Source of the DNA: Thermoplasmatota archaeon
Lineage (GTDB): Archaea; Thermoplasmatota; Penumbrarchaeia; Penumbrarchaeales; Penumbrarchaeaceae
DNA: 9,066 nucleotides
Reading direction: 5' to 3'
Assembly (NCBI GenBank): GCA_016929175.1
Contig: JAFGJI010000127.1
Span: forward strand, 1 to 9,066
Positions 5,505 to 9,066 of the stretch are shown here, in pieces (position 1 is the stretch's first letter; the number at the start of each line of letters is the position of its first letter). Below the pieces are notes generated by a model. That model was not told where the DNA came from. It saw only the letters and a list, made by a program, of their open reading frames with translations, and did not search any database. A program made the translations under genes and the position numbers.

Positions 5505-8500
5505 ATGCACAGCAAATGGAAGGTCCTGCTTCTCGCCGTCATGCTGGTTGCCGTTCTGGCATTACCGGCAGGTATGGTGGGGGCAGATGACAAGGAGGGA
5601 TCGACCGACACGGAGGATACATTTTCCGGAAGTGTGGAGAGCGGTTCCGAACTTCTGACCGTTGAAAGGGTGGATGCCTCGGAGGTAGCCTTCGACATCG
5701 GTGAGATCGATATGATCGATGTCAGGGACACTCCCTTTGGATGGTCCACAGAGAATGCCAAAAAGGACCTGGTATCGATTCGTTCGGACCAGGAATTACA
5801 GGGCATCGAGATGGCTCACCAGCCCTTGAGGGGCCCAGCCGAAAGGACCAGAGCCTCCGATGAAGAGAAGAACCAGGATTATTACGACTATCCGAACGCT
5901 TCTGTTATCAATAGCAATGGCGAGACCTTCCAGGGATCCTTGACCTGGAGCAGTATTGCAGCCAACCAGGACATGATAGACTGGTACAAGATCGGCCTCT
6001 CCAACGTTGCAACGACAGCCGGCGCCTCACCCGTGAAGAACATCACCCTTACTCTGGACTCCTATACGGCGACCAGTGGGGACATGTACGAGCTGCGGAT
6101 AGATGATACCGATCCAAATCCAAGTAATTGGGACCTATATGATGACTATGGGGACCTTCTCAACGTCTATGCGCTCTACACGGATGATATGTTCGGGGAT
6201 GGCGACATAGGCGGATGGTGGTGGTACTACGATGACCTGGATGATAACGACGGGTGGACCTACGATGAGAACTGGACACTGTCCTTCAACTCGCCGAGGC
6301 ACTCCTGGGGCGGGCCGGATAACGATGGTTTCGCCAACCGTCTCACCGAGGTCGGCTGGATATATATCGGCGTTTCCCTGAATTATTACATGAAGAGCGA
6401 CGCCCCTCAGAACAGGCCCACCTTCTCTTCCTCGTACGAGATCACCGTCGACACCAGCAGGGATGTAACCGTTCTCAACGCCGGGAACCACTGGAAGAAT
6501 GCAACGTCATTCACACCTCTTGGGGTAAAGAAGACCGGCATCCAGATGTGGTCGGACCGGGACAACATGGACTGGTGGAAGTTCGAGGGAACCGACAATA
6601 CCAAGCTGTGGAACGTGTCCATGCAGATAAACAGGACCTCGAACATCTGGAGGGGTCAGCCCACCACGACACAGTTCTGGGACAACTGGTTGGAGATCAT
6701 AATCCTGTGGAGAACCGATGGTGAGGACAACCAATGGGGTACCGCCGATGATAGTTATGCCGGGGCCATGTTCAGAATGAGCTACATATTCAGCGGCGGA
6801 GGCTTCATAGACGATACTTTAAGTGTATGGCTCCACAACAACTGGACGGAGGCGCCGGACCGTACCGTCTGGCTCGGTCTCCAGGAAACACCCGTACATG
6901 GTGCTCACCAGAGCGGCCAGGTTCTCGGCTTCTATCTCCCTGACCACACGATATACAGTACGTATGATCTGACGGTGTCCATCGGTGAGGTGAAGCCCAA
7001 CGTCCCGCCTGTCATCACCGAGGTGGCCCTGGAATCGGATTTCGTCCAGGACCCCTCGGGAGGGTATTACGACAGCGAGTTCCTGCTCACTGTGACATAT
7101 CAGGATGAGGACAATGATAAACCGAAAGAGATATGGGTCTACATCGACAAGGACACCCCCTACGAGAAAGCCCAGGATATCTCGGGTACGCCAACGGACG
7201 TTTTCGACAACGACTATACCGACGGCAGGAAGTACAAGCTGGAGATGCTGGGAGAGGACCTCACCGACGAGCCGTTCCCGCACACGGTCCACGTGAGGGC
7301 CGTGGACGACATACCATCCATCTCCATCAGGGATCCCAAATGGTCCGAACTGTTCAATTTTGAAGCAGGCATTCCGGTCTGGGACGACGAACCCGTCACA
7401 ACGAACCCCAACTGGCAGCCCTTCGACGAACTGCAGGAGGACGATCCGACGACCTACTTCCCGCTCGAGAGCATCGACGGGATGTTCAAGGACCCGGAGA
7501 ACAAGTTCGAGGCGTTCTACGTATGGAACCTGACCTCCCTGGAATGGGCGGACAGCTACGATACGACAATAGCCTTCATCGAGGTCGTTGAATACGACGG
7601 CATCTGGCAAGCGGCCGTGACGCCCAAACACAACGAGAACGGCAAGGTCAATGTGAGATTCCAGGCCGAGGACCTGCACTCCTGGGTGAACCTCTCCACC
7701 TCGATAACGATAAGGGCAGTGAACGACCCGCCTAAGGTTACGGCGATCGAGATCGATGGAACGCCTTACGAGGTCGACAACGTGGACCCGAGAAGACCCT
7801 TGATACATCTCGAGGACAAGGTGACCATCAAGGAGGACGAGGAGTTCAGTTTCAGCATAATCGCCGAGGACACGGACAAGGAGAACGAGCAGACACCCCT
7901 GGAGTACAGCTACGTCAGGTCAACCTCCTCCGACTGGGACGAGGACCCCGATGTGGGCTACAATACGGGAGAGGTAACTTTCACACCGACGAACAACGAT
8001 GTGAAGGCCGGCAACGACAAAATGGTCTTCACCATCGACGACCACGGCGAGGACGGGGATATCAAGCTCGAGGTCTATGTTGAGATAACGAACACCAACG
8101 ACCCTCCGACGATAATGATACCCACGACCACCCCGAGGAGCTGGAAGCAGTTCTCGAAGATATCCATAAGGCCCATCGCCTCCGATGAGGATAAAGGCGA
8201 CCAGATAACCTTCTCGGTCAACTTCATCGAGGCCATAGGCCAGGACTACGACTCCATAGAGGACCAGCTCCCCAAACTGGATGCCACAAAGGGCATAGAT
8301 TGGGACATCACCCCGACAACCGGTGACTTCTGGTTCCAGCTGGACGATCAGAACATCTGGAAGACCTCCACCGGCATGGTGAAGAGCCAGGAGATCGTCA
8401 TCGTCTTCAGCGCCACCGATAAGGATGGGGCTGTGGCGACCGCTTCGATCACGCTCGTGCTCAACGACGAGAACGAGGAGCCGGAGAAACCATCCACCAT

Positions 8501-9066
8501 CCACTACTCGCCATCCGCTCCCAAGGAGAAGGAACCCGTGAACTTCTACGTCGATCCGGTCAGCGATCCCGACGAGGACAGACTTACCTACAAGTGGGAC
8601 TTCGGCGACGGCTCGACCGGGGAGGGAATAAACGTCAACCACACCTACACGAGCAAGGGATACAAGACGATCCAGATGTGGGTCGAGGACGGACAGTTCG
8701 CCACGGAAAAGATCAATGTGAGGATCGAGGTGGCGGAGGCCATTGTTCAGGATGATGATGACGATATTAATCCTCCTGATGACGATGTTGATCCGAACGG
8801 GAACGACAACACGATGCTGTACATCATCATAGCAATAATCATCGTGGTGATCATCATCGTGATCCTGCTGTTCCTCTTCATGCTCCTGAGGAAGAAGCCC
8901 CAACCGGCCCAGCAGATGTACCCCGGATACGACCAGCAGGCCCTTGCGGCATACGGCCAGCAGGGACTCCCGCCCGGATATGCAGGAGAGCTACCCCCGC
9001 AGCAAACCCCGGAACTGCCTCCGGCAGGCGAGGGACAGATGCCTCCGGATAACCTGCCTCCGGCAG
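5505..9066 (+). CDS. Large secreted, membrane-anchored surface protein with tandem beta-sandwich, cadherin-like and PKD domains (3' partial)
   Basis: The frame is open for 1187 codons from the ATG at 5505 and runs off the window without a stop. Residues 1-27 are a Sec signal peptide (MHSKWK, then a hydrophobic core, with likely cleavage after VGA). An acidic linker without a recognised domain follows (28-140). Two tandem aromatic-rich beta-sandwich domains (about 142-316 and 325-493) share a D-W-Y/W-K core (MIDWYKI at 157-163, MDWWKF at 355-360) and a terminal Y-D/E-x-TV strand. They resemble pre-peptidase C-terminal (PPC) domains, at low certainty. Ig/cadherin-like regions lie at about 502-740, 742-865 (ends NTNDPP) and 866-987. 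A PKD domain (1000-1079) has WDFGDGS and NHTYTSKGYKTI. An Asp-rich stalk (1083-1102), a membrane helix (1104-1128), RKK and a Pro/Gln/Gly-rich cytoplasmic tail complete it. At least ten N-x-S/T sequons suggest glycosylation. The role is unknown; adhesion, cell-envelope structure or substrate binding are possible. No catalytic motif is seen. Confidence 0.9.
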   Translation, partial: MHSKWKVLLLAVMLVAVLALPAGMVGADDKEGSTDTEDTFSGSVESGSELLTVERVDASEVAFDIGEIDMIDVRDTPFGWSTENAKKDLVSIRSDQELQGIEMAHQPLRGPAERTRASDEEKNQDYYDYPNASVINSNGETFQGSLTWSSIAANQDMIDWYKIGLSNVATTAGASPVKNITLTLDSYTATSGDMYELRIDDTDPNPSNWDLYDDYGDLLNVYALYTDDMFGDGDIGGWWWYYDDLDDNDGWTYDENWTLSFNSPRHSWGGPDNDGFANRLTEVGWIYIGVSLNYYMKSDAPQNRPTFSSSYEITVDTSRDVTVLNAGNHWKNATSFTPLGVKKTGIQMWSDRDNMDWWKFEGTDNTKLWNVSMQINRTSNIWRGQPTTTQFWDNWLEIIILWRTDGEDNQWGTADDSYAGAMFRMSYIFSGGGFIDDTLSVWLHNNWTEAPDRTVWLGLQETPVHGAHQSGQVLGFYLPDHTIYSTYDLTVSIGEVKPNVPPVITEVALESDFVQDPSGGYYDSEFLLTVTYQDEDNDKPKEIWVYIDKDTPYEKAQDISGTPTDVFDNDYTDGRKYKLEMLGEDLTDEPFPHTVHVRAVDDIPSISIRDPKWSELFNFEAGIPVWDDEPVTTNPNWQPFDELQEDDPTTYFPLESIDGMFKDPENKFEAFYVWNLTSLEWADSYDTTIAFIEVVEYDGIWQAAVTPKHNENGKVNVRFQAEDLHSWVNLSTSITIRAVNDPPKVTAIEIDGTPYEVDNVDPRRPLIHLEDKVTIKEDEEFSFSIIAEDTDKENEQTPLEYSYVRSTSSDWDEDPDVGYNTGEVTFTPTNNDVKAGNDKMVFTIDDHGEDGDIKLEVYVEITNTNDPPTIMIPTTTPRSWKQFSKISIRPIASDEDKGDQITFSVNFIEAIGQDYDSIEDQLPKLDATKGIDWDITPTTGDFWFQLDDQNIWKTSTGMVKSQEIVIVFSATDKDGAVATASITLVLNDENEEPEKPSTIHYSPSAPKEKEPVNFYVDPVSDPDEDRLTYKWDFGDGSTGEGINVNHTYTSKGYKTIQMWVEDGQFATEKINVRIEVAEAIVQDDDDDINPPDDDVDPNGNDNTMLYIIIAIIIVVIIIVILLFLFMLLRKKPQPAQQMYPGYDQQALAAYGQQGLPPGYAGELPPQQTPELPPAGEGQMPPDNLPPA

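Noticed and set aside
5301..5510. GTG start at 5510 extending the metallo-beta-lactamase protein by 70 residues
   Set aside because: The conserved fold begins at MTRLTFLGTG. The extension would cross the divergent promoter and overlap the start of the opposite gene.
5399..5590. Small plus-strand open frame of 63 codons in the leader and signal-peptide region
   Set aside because: It starts at or before the predicted transcription start, has no ribosome binding site, and overlaps a well-supported signal peptide in another frame.
6819..7808. Long minus-strand open frame (329 codons) opposite the large surface-protein gene
   Set aside because: The opposite strand encodes a continuous, domain-rich protein with signal peptide and PKD motifs. 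The minus-strand translation is Val/Arg-rich without motifs and is a codon-bias shadow.
7920..8903. Long minus-strand open frame (327 codons)
   Set aside because: It lies opposite the cadherin-like, PKD and membrane-helix part of the surface protein. Its repetitive DDHHDDYCYDD and VVIIRRI runs are just complements of the Asp-rich and Ile-rich coding.

Overview
The window looks like archaeal chromosome, most likely from the phylum Thermoplasmatota. This is an inference and no marker gene is present. The supporting signs are large Sec-exported proteins built from Ig-like, cadherin-like and PKD domains with one C-terminal membrane helix and a proline-rich cytoplasmic tail, frequent AGG/AGA and ATA codons, archaeal TATA-like boxes, and two starts that look leaderless beside one with a strong Shine-Dalgarno sequence. 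There is no tRNA, rRNA, CRISPR array, insertion sequence or integrase.

Layout. Bases 1-2291 (+) hold the 3' part of a surface-protein gene whose 5' end lies outside the window. Its first visible residues look like the end of a C25 (gingipain-like) peptidase followed by that family's Ig-like domain. After these come five GWY-type Ig-like repeats, a PKD domain, a membrane helix, a histidine-rich patch and a proline-rich tail. Its stop codon overlaps the stop of a convergent gene.

Bases 2288-5300 (-) hold three cytoplasmic genes transcribed in the order metallo-beta-lactamase-fold hydrolase (4431-5300), protein of unknown function (3461-4345, possibly 4372), patatin-like serine hydrolase (2288-3409). 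The gaps are short (51-85 bases), so they may form an operon, although a TATA-like element in front of the second gene allows independent transcription. The patatin start is preceded by mutually exclusive GC-rich hairpins that could control access to its ribosome binding site.

Bases 5301-5504 are a divergent promoter region with TATA-like boxes facing both ways, two symmetric CCTT/AAGG elements and a perfect 16-bp palindrome.

Bases 5505-9066 (+) are the first 1187 codons of a second large surface protein, with no stop before the window ends. It has a signal peptide, two tandem aromatic-rich beta-sandwich domains, cadherin-like and PKD domains, an Asp-rich stalk, a membrane helix and a Pro/Gln-rich tail.

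The two flanking proteins share the plan of a large extracellular beta-domain array, a single membrane helix and a short proline-rich cytoplasmic tail. No sequence evidence ties the three cytoplasmic genes to them functionally. No complete known defence, secretion or biosynthetic system is recognisable.
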